From the NCBI RefSeq assembly GCF_029223885.1, contig NZ_CP119409.1, positions 3,896,501 through 3,960,500 on the forward strand: a stretch of DNA of 64,000 nt, given 5' to 3'. This DNA is from Pararhizobium gei. GTDB lineage: Bacteria > Pseudomonadota > Alphaproteobacteria > Rhizobiales > Rhizobiaceae. Below the pieces are notes generated by a model, which did not search any database, was not told the origin of the DNA, and saw nothing but the letters and a program-made list of their open reading frames with translations. The first letter of the stretch is position 1. Every line of letters begins with the position of its first letter. Made by a program: the position numbers and the translations under genes. Shown here piece by piece: positions 44,561 through 53,274 of the stretch.

Positions 44561-44618
44561 GAAACCTCATGCTGCCAACGCCGGATTTGCGTGAACGACA
44601 CCATCTCCGACTGAATAT

Positions 44619-45869
44619 CTATCGAAAAGCAACTTCCAGGTTTTGCCGGTCCTGAGCGACGACACGACATTGGGTTTCGAAGCCCTCGCCCTTGATGGAC
44701 AGGACAAATTCAGACGGGATGCCGGCGGAATTGGACACGGACAGCCCTGCGCTGTCGGAGCCGAGCGATCTTACCGTACAATCGATCGCGGACCGCCGGT
44801 CGTTGAACATTATGGAGCCCGCTTTCAGGACCCGGCGGCGAGAACCCACTCCGCTTCCGGCGTTCAGCGACGTGAACGCAACGCACCGGTTCCGTCCCTG
44901 GTTTTTGGCCTGGTACATGGCCGCATCGGCCTGCGCCAGAAGTGTCTCTATGTCTCTTCCGACAATTGAGAGAGACGAAACGCCAAAACTGGCAGTCACC
45001 TTGAGGACACCGTGCTCAGTTGGAACAGACTGTGAAGCAAGCAGGATCCTGATCTTCTCCGCGACGGCAAACCCGCCCTCCCTGTCGACATGGGGAAGCA
45101 CGACGGCAAATTCCTCGCCCCCCAGCCGCCCGAACAGATCTCCGACGCGGATAACCGTCCTGCAGGCAACAGCCACCGCCTTGAGAACCTCATCGCCAGC
45201 CGCGTGGCCAAAGGTGTCGTTGACCGTCTTGAAGTGGTCTATATCGAACACGATGCAGGACAGATCGTGCTGGTGACGAATGGCAAGCGAGATGAATTGC
45301 TCCGCATCTTGTCTGAAGGCGCGCCGCGTGAGCGCTTCCGTCAGGCTGTCCGTTGCCGCCGATTGCAGCAGCTCCATCCTGTCCATGACCGCACCCGTCA
45401 ATTCCTGCAGAACCGCGAGATCTCTGGCAGAAAAAGACCTGGGCTTGCGGTCGATCGCGCATATCGTCCCGATCGTATGCCCATCTCTGGTTTTCAAAGG
45501 CACGCCGGCGTAAAAGCGGATATGCGTCTCGCCGGTCACGGCCGGATGCGTGGAAAAACGCAGATCTTTGGTGGCGTCTTCAACGATAATCGGTTCTTCT
45601 CGATCAATGACATAGCGGCAGAACGTATCCTCCCGTGGCGCCTCCTCGCCCGGAAGCCCCAGGCAGGCATTGTACCATTGGCGATGCCCATCCATCAGGG
45701 ACACAAGGCCGATATCGACCAGGAAGATTTTCTGTATCAATCTCGCAATGCGCTCGAAGCCTTCGTCTCTGGGCGAATCGAGCAGATCGAGAGTCTGCAA
45801 AGCCACCAGCCGATTGGCCTCACGCTGCAAAACCTCTGCGGACGATTTTCCGAAAATCCGTGAAGCCAT
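44619..45869 (-). CDS. GAF-GGDEF diguanylate cyclase with PilZ-like C terminus
   Basis: This 416-residue cytosolic protein has an N-terminal GAF sensor domain (about residues 25-165), a GGDEF domain with active site GGEEF (about residue 250) preceded by the inhibitory I-site RVGD, and a C-terminal 70-residue PilZ-like segment whose DxSxxG motif is degenerate. It should make cyclic di-GMP and be feedback-inhibited by it. No transmembrane segment is seen, so it senses a cytosolic signal. It separates trmD from rplS in an otherwise conserved ribosomal cluster. Confidence 0.87.
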   Translation of the reverse strand: MASRIFGKSSAEVLQREANRLVALQTLDLLDSPRDEGFERIARLIQKIFLVDIGLVSLMDGHRQWYNACLGLPGEEAPREDTFCRYVIDREEPIIVEDATKDLRFSTHPAVTGETHIRFYAGVPLKTRDGHTIGTICAIDRKPRSFSARDLAVLQELTGAVMDRMELLQSAATDSLTEALTRRAFRQDAEQFISLAIRHQHDLSCIVFDIDHFKTVNDTFGHAAGDEVLKAVAVACRTVIRVGDLFGRLGGEEFAVVLPHVDREGGFAVAEKIRILLASQSVPTEHGVLKVTASFGVSSLSIVGRDIETLLAQADAAMYQAKNQGRNRCVAFTSLNAGSGVGSRRRVLKAGSIMFNDRRSAIDCTVRSLGSDSAGLSVSNSAGIPSEFVLSIKGEGFETQCRVVAQDRQNLEVAFR

Positions 45870-46060
45870 ATTTTCCCTGCCCTTGTCAGAGGGATCTGAA
45901 TGAGGATGGGCTCATAAAATCATGAACAAATAGCGCATTCTGATGAACAGCGTACCATCGGATGCGCATATTCGCCATCGCCGCTCCATTGTCCAATTTC
46001 CAGGAAGGGGTGGCTGAATTCAGAGTTCCAGACAAAAATCTCCCACCAGCATATCGATGG

Positions 46061-46741
46061 TCATCGATGCAGAAGATCGGGCCGGCGCTTTTCCGTCAGC
46101 CGGCGTGCCTCGGCATCGCGCCACCTGGCGATATCGCCGTGATGACCGGAGGTAAGCACAGGCGGGATTTCCATGCCTTCGAAAACCTGTGGCCGGGTAT
46201 AGTGCGGATGCTCCAGCAACCCGCCCTCAAAACTCTCGTGCACACCCGACAGGTCATTGCCCATGACGCCCGGCAAAATGCGCACGACGGCATCGAGCAG
46301 GATCAGCGCGGCCGGCTCGCCGCCGGAGAGAATATAATCGCCGATCGAGACCTCTTCGAGCCCGCGACTGTCGATCACCCGCTGATCGACGCCTTCAAAG
46401 CGGCCACAAACCACAATCACGCCTGGACCGGCTGCCAGTTCGCGAACCCGCTTCTGCGTCAGGGGCACGCCGCGCGGGCTCATTAAAAGACGGGGGCGGT
46501 CATCGCCGGCCGTGGCATGGTCGATGGCCTTGGCAAGAATGTCGGCCCTCAGGACCATGCCCGCGCCGCCGCCAGCCGGTGTGTCATCAACCGTGCGATG
46601 CCTGTCATCTGCGAAATCCCGGATCTGCAGCGTGTCGAGCATCCAGTCCCCGCGCGTCAAGGCCTTGCCTGACAGGGATTGAGAGAGATGTCCCGGAAAC
46701 ATATCCGGATAGAGGGTCAGGATGGTGGCGCGGAAACTCAT
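46061..46741 (-). CDS. trmD: tRNA (guanine37-N1)-methyltransferase
   Basis: This 226-residue SPOUT-fold enzyme methylates G37 next to the anticodon and prevents frameshifting. The SAM-binding trefoil knot segments are intact: [23 protein letters not shown] and [13 protein letters not shown]. The start at 46741 gives [12 protein letters not shown], the usual N terminus; an upstream frame to 46849 runs into rimM. It follows rimM by 10 bases. Confidence 0.96.
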   Translation of the reverse strand: MSFRATILTLYPDMFPGHLSQSLSGKALTRGDWMLDTLQIRDFADDRHRTVDDTPAGGGAGMVLRADILAKAIDHATAGDDRPRLLMSPRGVPLTQKRVRELAAGPGVIVVCGRFEGVDQRVIDSRGLEEVSIGDYILSGGEPAALILLDAVVRILPGVMGNDLSGVHESFEGGLLEHPHYTRPQVFEGMEIPPVLTSGHHGDIARWRDAEARRLTEKRRPDLLHR

Positions 46742-46751
46742 CGCCTGCCGC

Positions 46752-47315
46752 TCACGTCTTCTTCGGCTGAAAGGGCGCGCTCGGATCCTCGTCCTTGTCA
46801 TCGACCAGACCCGCCGCCAGCGGATCGACAAGCAGGGTGCCGGCCTCAAGATCGATTTCCAGAACCGACCATTCCGTGAAGGGAATCAGCACCGGCCGCT
46901 TGCCGGGACCCTTGAGCTCCAGGAGATCGCCGGCGCCGAAATCGAAAACGCCGGTCACCGTGCCATAGCTCTTGCCATCGGCATCACGTGCTTCCAGCCC
47001 TTCAAGATCCGCATAGAAAAACTCGTCGTCGTCGAGATCGTCATCCGGCAGATTGTCGCGCTCGACGTAAAGATCAAGTCCGTTCAGCGCCTCGGCAGCA
47101 TTGCGGTCGTTGACGCCGCGGAAACGGACGACCACGACATTTTTCGTCTCACGAACCTCCAGCACCTCGAAGGAACGGCCATCTTCTGCATGAAGATGCC
47201 CATAGTCGCCAATCGCCTCCGGCTCGGCGGCATAGGATTTGACGCGCACTTCGCCGCGCAGACCCTGCGCCCCGCCGATCGTTCCCATCAGGACAGGATT
47301 TTTCAGTTTGCTCAT
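46752..47315 (-). CDS. rimM: 16S rRNA processing protein RimM
   Basis: This 187-residue protein has an N-terminal RimM beta-barrel ([19 protein letters not shown]) and a C-terminal PRC-barrel ([52 protein letters not shown]). It assists 30S maturation with S19. The start at 47315 has a GGAGG site; a frame back to 47384 overlaps a terminator and is rejected. A 3' Asp/Lys-rich tail is typical. It follows rpsP and precedes trmD. Confidence 0.95.
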   Translation of the reverse strand: MSKLKNPVLMGTIGGAQGLRGEVRVKSYAAEPEAIGDYGHLHAEDGRSFEVLEVRETKNVVVVRFRGVNDRNAAEALNGLDLYVERDNLPDDDLDDDEFFYADLEGLEARDADGKSYGTVTGVFDFGAGDLLELKGPGKRPVLIPFTEWSVLEIDLEAGTLLVDPLAAGLVDDKDEDPSAPFQPKKT

Positions 47316-47348
47316 TGCAGGGCCTCCGGAACTGTTTCTCGCATAAAC

Positions 47349-47377
47349 AAAAACGGGCGGCATGAAAACGCCGCCCG
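47349..47377 (-). terminator. intrinsic terminator between rpsP and rimM
   Basis: CGGGCGGC and GCCGCCCG form an 8-bp stem followed by five T residues on the minus strand. It lies about 26 bases past the rpsP stop and just before rimM, so it should cut much transcription after rpsP and let only part continue. Confidence 0.8.
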
Positions 47378-47402
47378 CCTCCAAAAAGATGTGACCGCTG
47401 GC

Positions 47403-47765
47403 TTATTCGGCAGCAGCTGCAGCGGCGTCTTCGGCCTTCTGCTTGGCTTCAGCAAGGCGTTCCTGTGCCTTTTTGCCCGGCAGGCCCTTGGTCGGGTTCG
47501 AGCGGGTTTCGCGGGTCGCGATGCCGGCTTCGTTGAGGAAGCGCAGGACGCGGTCGGTCGGCAGTGCGCCGTTCGACATCCAGTAGGCGATACGCTCGTT
47601 GTTCAGTTCGACGCGCTTGGCATCGTCCTTCTTGAGCATCGGGTTCCACGAGCCGACCTTTTCGAGGAAACGGCCATCGCGCGGCGAACGGGCGTCGGCA
47701 ATCACGATCTGGTAGAACGGGCGCTTCTTGGAACCACCGCGGGCGAGACGAATTTTCAGTGCCAT
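47403..47765 (-). CDS. rpsP: 30S ribosomal protein S16
   Basis: This 120-residue protein opens [28 protein letters not shown] as expected for S16 and has KVGSWNPM and [20 protein letters not shown]. The last 30 residues form an Ala/Glu/Lys-rich tail not needed for the S16 fold. S16 is needed for 30S assembly. The ATG has an AAGGAG site. It is followed by a terminator and then rimM-trmD. Confidence 0.97.
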   Translation of the reverse strand: MALKIRLARGGSKKRPFYQIVIADARSPRDGRFLEKVGSWNPMLKKDDAKRVELNNERIAYWMSNGALPTDRVLRFLNEAGIATRETRSNPTKGLPGKKAQERLAEAKQKAEDAAAAAAE

Positions 47766-47829
47766 GTCATATACTCCTTGAGAAATCCAACCGCCTCTGG
47801 CGGCCTTTTGTGTTTGGTTGTTGAGCTGA

Positions 47830-48132
47830 TCAATCCTTGAGATCGGCAGCGATGGCTTCATGATGCCGGATGACCTCGTGAATGATGAAGTTCAAGAACT
47901 TCTCCGCGAAATCCGGGTCCAGATCAGCTTCCTTGGCGAGACGCCGAAGACGGTCGATCTGGTATTCCTCGCGCGCCGGGTCCGCCGGCGGCAAATTGTA
48001 CTTGGCCTTCAAAACGCCCACCGCCTTGGTGCAGCGAAACCGTTCGGCCAGCATGTGAACCAGCGCCGCATCGATATTGTCGATCGACTGGCGGTAGCCT
48101 AAAAGTTCCTGTTTTACGGCAGGATCGATCAT
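47830..48132 (-). CDS. chorismate mutase (AroQ type)
   Basis: This 100-residue helical protein has the AroQ fold: [36 protein letters not shown], then [38 protein letters not shown]. Arg, Lys and Glu positions matching the AroQ active site are present. It converts chorismate to prephenate for Phe and Tyr synthesis. It lies between ffh and rpsP with short gaps (13 and 64 bases), an arrangement found in many alphaproteobacteria. Confidence 0.92.
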   Translation of the reverse strand: MIDPAVKQELLGYRQSIDNIDAALVHMLAERFRCTKAVGVLKAKYNLPPADPAREEYQIDRLRRLAKEADLDPDFAEKFLNFIIHEVIRHHEAIAADLKD

Positions 48133-48145
48133 AAGGGTCTGATCC

Positions 48146-49702
48146 TCACTTCTTCTTTGGCAAACCGGGCAGCCCCGGGAATCCGCCGCCCAGACCCGGC
48201 AGCTTCATGCCGCCGCCGCCGAGACCAGGCAGACCGCCGGGCATGCCGCCCTTGCCGAGACCCGCGGCCTCCGCCTGACGCTGCAGGGCTTCGAGCTGCT
48301 TGGGATCCATCTTCGACAGATCGGGCATGCCGCCACCCATACCGCCGAGACCCATCTTGCCGGCAAGGCCGCCCATCATCTGCTTCATCATGCCGCCCTT
48401 GCCTTTGCCGCCCATCATTTTCATCATGTCGGCCATCTGGCGGTGCATTTTCAGAAGCTTGTTGATGTCCGAGGCGTCGGTGCCGGAGCCGGCCGCGATG
48501 CGCTTCTTACGGGAATGTTTCAGCATATCGGGATTGGCGCGCTCTGCCTTGGTCATCGAGGAGATGATCGCCATCTGGCGGGCGAACATCCGGTCATCGA
48601 GGCCGGCGGCCGACATCTTGTCCTTCATGCCGGCCATGCCGGGCATCATGCCCATGATGCCGCCCATGCCGCCCATCTTCTGCATCTGGCCGAGCTGGTC
48701 GGCGAGATCGTTCAGATCGAACTTGCCGGTCTTCATCTTGGCGGCCATGGCCGCCGCCTTTTCGGCATCGATGTTTTCGGCAGCTTTTTCAACCAGCGAA
48801 ACGATGTCGCCCATGCCGAGGATGCGGTCGGCGACGCGGCGCGGATGGAACTCTTCCAGCTCCGACATCTTTTCGCCGACGCCGATCAGCTTGATCGGCT
48901 TGCCGGTGACGGCGCGCATCGAAAGCGCTGCACCGCCGCGGCCATCGCCGTCCATGCGAGTCAGAACAAGGCCGGTGATGCCGACGCGCTCATCGAAATT
49001 GCGCGCCAGGTTGACGGCGTCCTGACCCGTCAGTGCATCGGCGACAAGCAGGATTTCATGCGGGCTGGAGCGGCGCTTGATCTCCGCCATCTCCATCATC
49101 AGCGGCTCATCGATATGGGTGCGGCCGGCGGTGTCGAGGATGACGATGTCATGACCGCCGAGCTTGGCGGCCTGCACGGCGCGCGCGGCAATATCGGTCG
49201 GCGACTGGCCGGCAATGATCGCCAGCGTATCGACGCCGGTCTGCACACCCAACTGGCGAAGCTGCTCCTGCGCTGCTGGACGGCGCGTGTCGAGCGACGC
49301 CATCAGGACCTTCTTCTTGTCCCGCGTCTTTAAACGAAGGGCGATCTTTCCCGTCGTCGTCGTCTTACCGGAACCCTGCAGACCAACCATCATGATGACG
49401 ACCGGGGCAGCGGCATTCAGATCGATCGGCACGCCTTCGGAACCGAGCATATTGACCAGCTCGTCGTGGACGAGCTTGACGACCATTTGGCCAGGCTTGA
49501 TCGACTTCAGGATTTCCGCGCCGACGGCCTTTTCGCGCACCTTGTCTGTGAAAGAGCGGACAACTTCGAGCGCGACGTCGGCTTCCAGAAGCGCACGGCG
49601 AACCTCGCGCAGGGCGGCCGAGACATCGGCTTCCGACAGCGCGCCACGGCCGGTCAATCCATTCAGGATTGACCCAAGGCGGTCCTGGAGACTTTCAAAC
49701 AT
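48146..49702 (-). CDS. ffh: signal recognition particle protein Ffh
   Basis: This 518-residue GTPase has the N domain, the G domain (GLQGSGKTTTTGK about residue 107, DTRRPAAQEQL, DTAGRTHIDEPLM, TRMDGDGRGG) and a methionine-rich M domain that binds signal sequences and SRP RNA. The last 40 residues are a Gly/Pro/Leu-rich tail ending LPKKK, long for the family. It pairs with FtsY (54561-56192) to target membrane proteins. A free-standing terminator lies upstream, 80 bases from the start. Confidence 0.97.
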   Translation of the reverse strand: MFESLQDRLGSILNGLTGRGALSEADVSAALREVRRALLEADVALEVVRSFTDKVREKAVGAEILKSIKPGQMVVKLVHDELVNMLGSEGVPIDLNAAAPVVIMMVGLQGSGKTTTTGKIALRLKTRDKKKVLMASLDTRRPAAQEQLRQLGVQTGVDTLAIIAGQSPTDIAARAVQAAKLGGHDIVILDTAGRTHIDEPLMMEMAEIKRRSSPHEILLVADALTGQDAVNLARNFDERVGITGLVLTRMDGDGRGGAALSMRAVTGKPIKLIGVGEKMSELEEFHPRRVADRILGMGDIVSLVEKAAENIDAEKAAAMAAKMKTGKFDLNDLADQLGQMQKMGGMGGIMGMMPGMAGMKDKMSAAGLDDRMFARQMAIISSMTKAERANPDMLKHSRKKRIAAGSGTDASDINKLLKMHRQMADMMKMMGGKGKGGMMKQMMGGLAGKMGLGGMGGGMPDLSKMDPKQLEALQRQAEAAGLGKGGMPGGLPGLGGGGMKLPGLGGGFPGLPGLPKKK

Positions 49703-49781
49703 CGCTTCATCCTTGTCGCTTCATGGCTTGGGTTGCCCGAAACGTTGTGCTTTTCCTTGACCAAAACAAGACGCAAAGCCA

Positions 49782-49815
49782 AAAAGCACCCGAGGGCGCA
49801 ACGCGCTGTCGGGTG
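49782..49815 (-). terminator. free-standing intrinsic terminator upstream of ffh
   Basis: CACCCGA and TCGGGTG form a 7-bp stem extended by an inner GCGC-GTT-GCGC hairpin, followed on the minus strand by TTTTT. No gene ends here. It is in the ffh direction, 80 bases before the ffh start, so it could end a small RNA or attenuate ffh. Confidence 0.75.
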
Positions 49816-50138
49816 TTAACCTCCGGGATCTCTTTATACCTTGACGGGTCCCGGTCGGTGGCTACAAGTCTTGTTCTTGTCGCAGATTGCGGGCGGTAAA
49901 CACGAAAGCGGCGGGAAAGTCAAGGATAGCAGCCGTTTTTGGCCATATTGTTGGCTCGGCACCCTTAACAAAGACGGGAAGCAGATATGCGAATCTGGGT
50001 TTATGTCCCAGATCGTTTGCATTCTTCTGAACCCCGCCGATCACCTTCAGCTTGAAGCGATTGTGTCGGATGCTTGGGCCGGGTGAACGGGAATGTTTGG
50101 CCGGTTGGGACGGATAACTGGCAAGATCTTTTTGGCGA
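49816..50138. other. intergenic region with structured segments, no gene
   Basis: I see no gene with a plausible start or codon use. The minus strand has a TATAAAG element close to the terminator above. The plus strand has a weak CTTGAC-N17-TACAAG pair. At 49993-50013 ATCTGGG and CCCAGAT form a 7-bp hairpin with a seven-base loop. A small RNA is possible but not shown. Confidence 0.4.
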
Positions 50139-50636
50139 TCACTGCCCGCAGGTCTTGATAAGCTTTTCGAACGCCTCTTTCGCACCTTTCAGCGTGAAGG
50201 TCGCGACTGGCACCTTGTCATTGTTGACATCTGAGAGCATGAACTGCTTCTGGCTCATCAGGACGCTGACGAAGGGCTTGTCGATGTTAGTCTCCATAAC
50301 CATCGCGCCATCCATCCCCTCGTAGTGGGCATCGAGGGTGAACATTTCCTGATCGAGCGAGAATTCCATTTTTGTCTGGTATTCCTCATTGCCGCCTGGC
50401 GGATAGCTTTCATCCGCAAAGGGAAGATAGCGAATCCAGAGGCTGTCTTTGGAGCCGCATTGGACAAAAAGGTCGTGCTGTGCCTCCGGGACGCTAACGC
50501 TTGCCTGCGAGCAGATTGACGCCGTCATGCGCGAGCCGCCTTCATCCTCCTGCATCGAGGCTTCCCAGCGTTCGCATGGCTGGGCTAAGGCGGAGCTGCC
50601 TAGCAAGCAGAAAAAGAGTGTCGCGGTCAGTCGCAT
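50139..50636 (-). CDS. secreted hypothetical protein
   Basis: I do not recognise a function. This 165-residue protein has a clear Sec signal (MRLTATLFFCLLGSSALAQ) and four cysteines in the mature part. It resembles small periplasmic proteins of Rhizobiales with beta-rich predicted content (many short beta-prone stretches, for example FVQCGSKDSLWIRYLPF). The start at 50636 has a TTGGAGG site. It borders an IS630 remnant. Confidence 0.65.
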   Translation of the reverse strand: MRLTATLFFCLLGSSALAQPCERWEASMQEDEGGSRMTASICSQASVSVPEAQHDLFVQCGSKDSLWIRYLPFADESYPPGGNEEYQTKMEFSLDQEMFTLDAHYEGMDGAMVMETNIDKPFVSVLMSQKQFMLSDVNNDKVPVATFTLKGAKEAFEKLIKTCGQ

Positions 50637-50790
50637 CAAAGCCTCCAAGGGTTGGCATATGTCTCAAACGTTCGGGGAGCCGAGACTATTCGCGGCGCTG
50701 GAGGCGGTCGGAGGACGCGCAGTTCACTACCGGCCTTGGGCATTGATTAGCTTTATCTGACAGCCGCTAGTTACTTGCAACTAGAATATC

Positions 50791-51203
50791 GTGAGGCGCT
50801 GTAAGACGAGCCAGGAATTCATCCGCTTTCTCAATCCGTTGGAAAAAGCCTTGCCGGCAGGCAAGGTCATCCATGCCATTCTCGACAGTGAGGCGGACAA
50901 GCATTGCCCGCCGAACGCGACCCACAAGCATCCCAAGGTGCTCGAATGGCTGGCCGATCACCCCCGATGGACCTTCCATTTCACCCCGACATCCGCATCA
51001 TGGCTCAATGCGGTCAAGACCTTCTTTTCAGCTCTCACCAGAAGAGCACTGCGAAGAGGCGTGTTCAAATCCGTGCCTGATCTGCAGAAAACAATCCGCG
51101 ATTATATCAAGCGCCGGAATGCCGAACCCAGACCCTTCTCTGGACAAAATCCGACAACGACGTTTTCTCAAAGCTCGACGAACTGCCTGTACCGTCTGTA
51201 TGA
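50791..51203 (+). pseudogene. IS630-type transposase remnant
   Basis: The segment aligns to the C-terminal half of IS630-family transposases: EFIRFLNPLEKALPAGKVIHAILD, then THKHPKVLEWLADHPRWTFHFTPTSASWLNAV, LTRRALRRGVFKSVPDLQ. The N-terminal part is absent. About 27 extra bases interrupt the ILDxYATHKHP segment, the catalytic Glu (normally NAVExFF) is Lys, and a one-base deletion near 51137 shifts the end into another frame; correcting it would give a stop at 51201-51203. It is dead. Terminal repeats were not found. Confidence 0.85.
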
Positions 51204-51238
51204 GTAAGTGCACTAGCTCTCGCACGTGATCGGTTCCC

Positions 51239-52258
51239 ATGACACAGACACCGCCTGGCCGGAAACACCGTAATCCCTACTATACCGGCCCTATCTCCGA
51301 TCATTTCGATGGAATGTGCTTTTTCAACCCGGACGGCGAGGCGCCGCTGGGGTTTCGCGAGGTGATGCGCTGGCAGTTCGGCGGTGGCCGGAGCGCTTGG
51401 CCGAAGCAGGTACCAAGCCCCTTCCCTGCAGCAAAGCCCGACGATCGTGTCGATGGCAAGGGCTTGCGCGTGACCATGGTTGGCCATGCCTCGCTCCTCA
51501 TTCAGGTTGCCGGCCTCAACATCCTAACAGATCCGGTCTGGTCAGCGCGCACCAGTCCGTTCTCCTTTGCCGGACCGAAACGCGTGGTCGAGCCCGGCGT
51601 GGCCTTCGATGATCTGCCGCCGGTCGATATCGTGCTTGTCACCCATAATCACTATGACCATCTCGACCTCGTGACCCTGAAGCGGCTGCAGCGGGATCAT
51701 AGCCCGCATATCGTCACGCCGCTCGGCAATGACACGATTATTCGCCGCGCAATCCCGCAGGCAAAGATTTCCGTCATGGACTGGGGAGAACAGCTTTCCC
51801 TTGCCGGCGGCACGGAAATCGACTGCGAACCCTGCCATCACTGGTCGGCGCGTGGCGCCCGTGACCGGAGCATGGCGCTTTGGGCGGCCTTTGTCATCAC
51901 GACGCCTGCCGGCAAGATCTACCATATCGGCGACACGGGTTTCCACAACGGCATCAACTACAAGGCTGCGGCCGAAAAGCACGGCGCGTTCCGCCTCGCC
52001 AACCTGCCGATCGGCGCCTATGAACCACGCTGGTTCATGAAAGCCCAGCACCAGAACCCGGAAGAAGCCGTGCAGGGCATGCAACTCAGCAAAGCGGTCC
52101 ATGCGGTCGGCCATCATTTCGCGACGGTGCAATTGACTGACGAGGCTATCGACTCCCCGGCCACGGCACTTGATGTGGCACGAAGACGTCACGGTATCGC
52201 AGCGGAGCGGTTCCGGGCTTTGCGGGCCGGCGAAGTGTTCCACGTTCCCGAGATCTAG
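51239..52258 (+). CDS. MBL-fold metallo-hydrolase, NAPE-PLD/UlaG-like
   Basis: This 339-residue protein has the metallo-beta-lactamase motif HNHYDHLD (about residue 136), the metal ligands at CHHWSARG, HIGDTGFH and GHHF, and no signal peptide. It resembles the branch that includes NAPE-hydrolysing phospholipase D and UlaG. Those cleave phosphodiester or lactone bonds, but the substrate here is unknown. The ATG has only a weak ribosome binding site. It lies immediately after the IS630 remnant, which may have altered its upstream region. Confidence 0.82.
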   Translation: MTQTPPGRKHRNPYYTGPISDHFDGMCFFNPDGEAPLGFREVMRWQFGGGRSAWPKQVPSPFPAAKPDDRVDGKGLRVTMVGHASLLIQVAGLNILTDPVWSARTSPFSFAGPKRVVEPGVAFDDLPPVDIVLVTHNHYDHLDLVTLKRLQRDHSPHIVTPLGNDTIIRRAIPQAKISVMDWGEQLSLAGGTEIDCEPCHHWSARGARDRSMALWAAFVITTPAGKIYHIGDTGFHNGINYKAAAEKHGAFRLANLPIGAYEPRWFMKAQHQNPEEAVQGMQLSKAVHAVGHHFATVQLTDEAIDSPATALDVARRRHGIAAERFRALRAGEVFHVPEI

Positions 52259-52353
52259 CCCGCTCTCCTGCCAATTAACCCATTGCTCCGTCCCACTGGT
52301 AATTTCCCGTCGTTTCCGCCATATAGACCGCAATCTCGATGGAAACGGACGCC

Positions 52354-53274
52354 ATGAACACCACGGTCGAATTTGCAAGGATGAACGGGCTTGGCAACAA
52401 GATCCTGGTCGTCGACATGCGCGGCCGCAGGGATAAGGTGACGCCGGAGGCCGCAATCGCCCTCAATGCCGATCCCGCCACGCAGTTCGACCAGATCATG
52501 GCGGTTCACGACCCGAAGATCGACGGCACGGATGCCTTTATCGACATCCTGAATTCGGACGGCTCGAAGGCCCAGGCCTGCGGCAACGGCACGCGCTGCG
52601 TCGTCCAGGCCCTGGCGGCGGAAACCGGCCGGCACGCCTTTACCTTCCAGACCGTCGCCGGCATCCTGAATGCGCAGGAACATGCCGATGGCACGATCTC
52701 CGTCGATATGGGCAAGCCGGTTTTCGACTGGGACAAAATCCCGCTCTCCGAGGAATTTTACGACACCAGCCGCATCGAGCTGCAGATCGGCCCGATCGAT
52801 GCTCCGATACTGCATTCGCCTTCGGTGATGTCGATGGGCAATCCGCATGCGATCTTCTGGGTAGACCGGGACGTCATGTCCTTCGATCTCGAACGCTTCG
52901 GGCCGCTGCTCGAAAACCACCCGATATTTCCCGAGCGCGCCAACATCACCCTGGCGCAAGTCAACTCGCCGTCCTCGGTGACGACGCGGACCTGGGAGCG
53001 GGGCGCCGGCCTGACACTGGCCTGCGGTTCGGCCGCCTGTGCCGCCGCTGTTTCCGCCGCCCGCACGGGCAGGACCGGCCGCATTGTCGCAATCACAGTT
53101 GCCAGCGCCGTCCCGCCCGGCATACTCAGCATAGAATGGCGCGAGCGCGACGACCGCGTCGTCATGACAGGGCCGGCGGAATGGGAATGGTCGGGGACGG
53201 TCGATCCCGCAACCGGTATCTGGTCGAAAGACGAAGAACCCCACGTCCGGCAAATGGGAAACCGTGCGCTTTGA
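52354..53274 (+). CDS. dapF: diaminopimelate epimerase
   Basis: This 306-residue enzyme interconverts LL- and meso-diaminopimelate for lysine and peptidoglycan. Both catalytic Cys motifs are intact: ACGNGTRC (about residue 75) and LACGSAAC (about residue 222). The start at 54 bases past the preceding AT-rich region, ATG 52354, has GGAAACGGACG upstream and gives [15 protein letters not shown]. The stop overlaps the mtaB start (TTGA), so the genes are coupled. It opens the dapF-mtaB-ftsY-yciB operon. Confidence 0.95.
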   Translation: MNTTVEFARMNGLGNKILVVDMRGRRDKVTPEAAIALNADPATQFDQIMAVHDPKIDGTDAFIDILNSDGSKAQACGNGTRCVVQALAAETGRHAFTFQTVAGILNAQEHADGTISVDMGKPVFDWDKIPLSEEFYDTSRIELQIGPIDAPILHSPSVMSMGNPHAIFWVDRDVMSFDLERFGPLLENHPIFPERANITLAQVNSPSSVTTRTWERGAGLTLACGSAACAAAVSAARTGRTGRIVAITVASAVPPGILSIEWRERDDRVVMTGPAEWEWSGTVDPATGIWSKDEEPHVRQMGNRAL

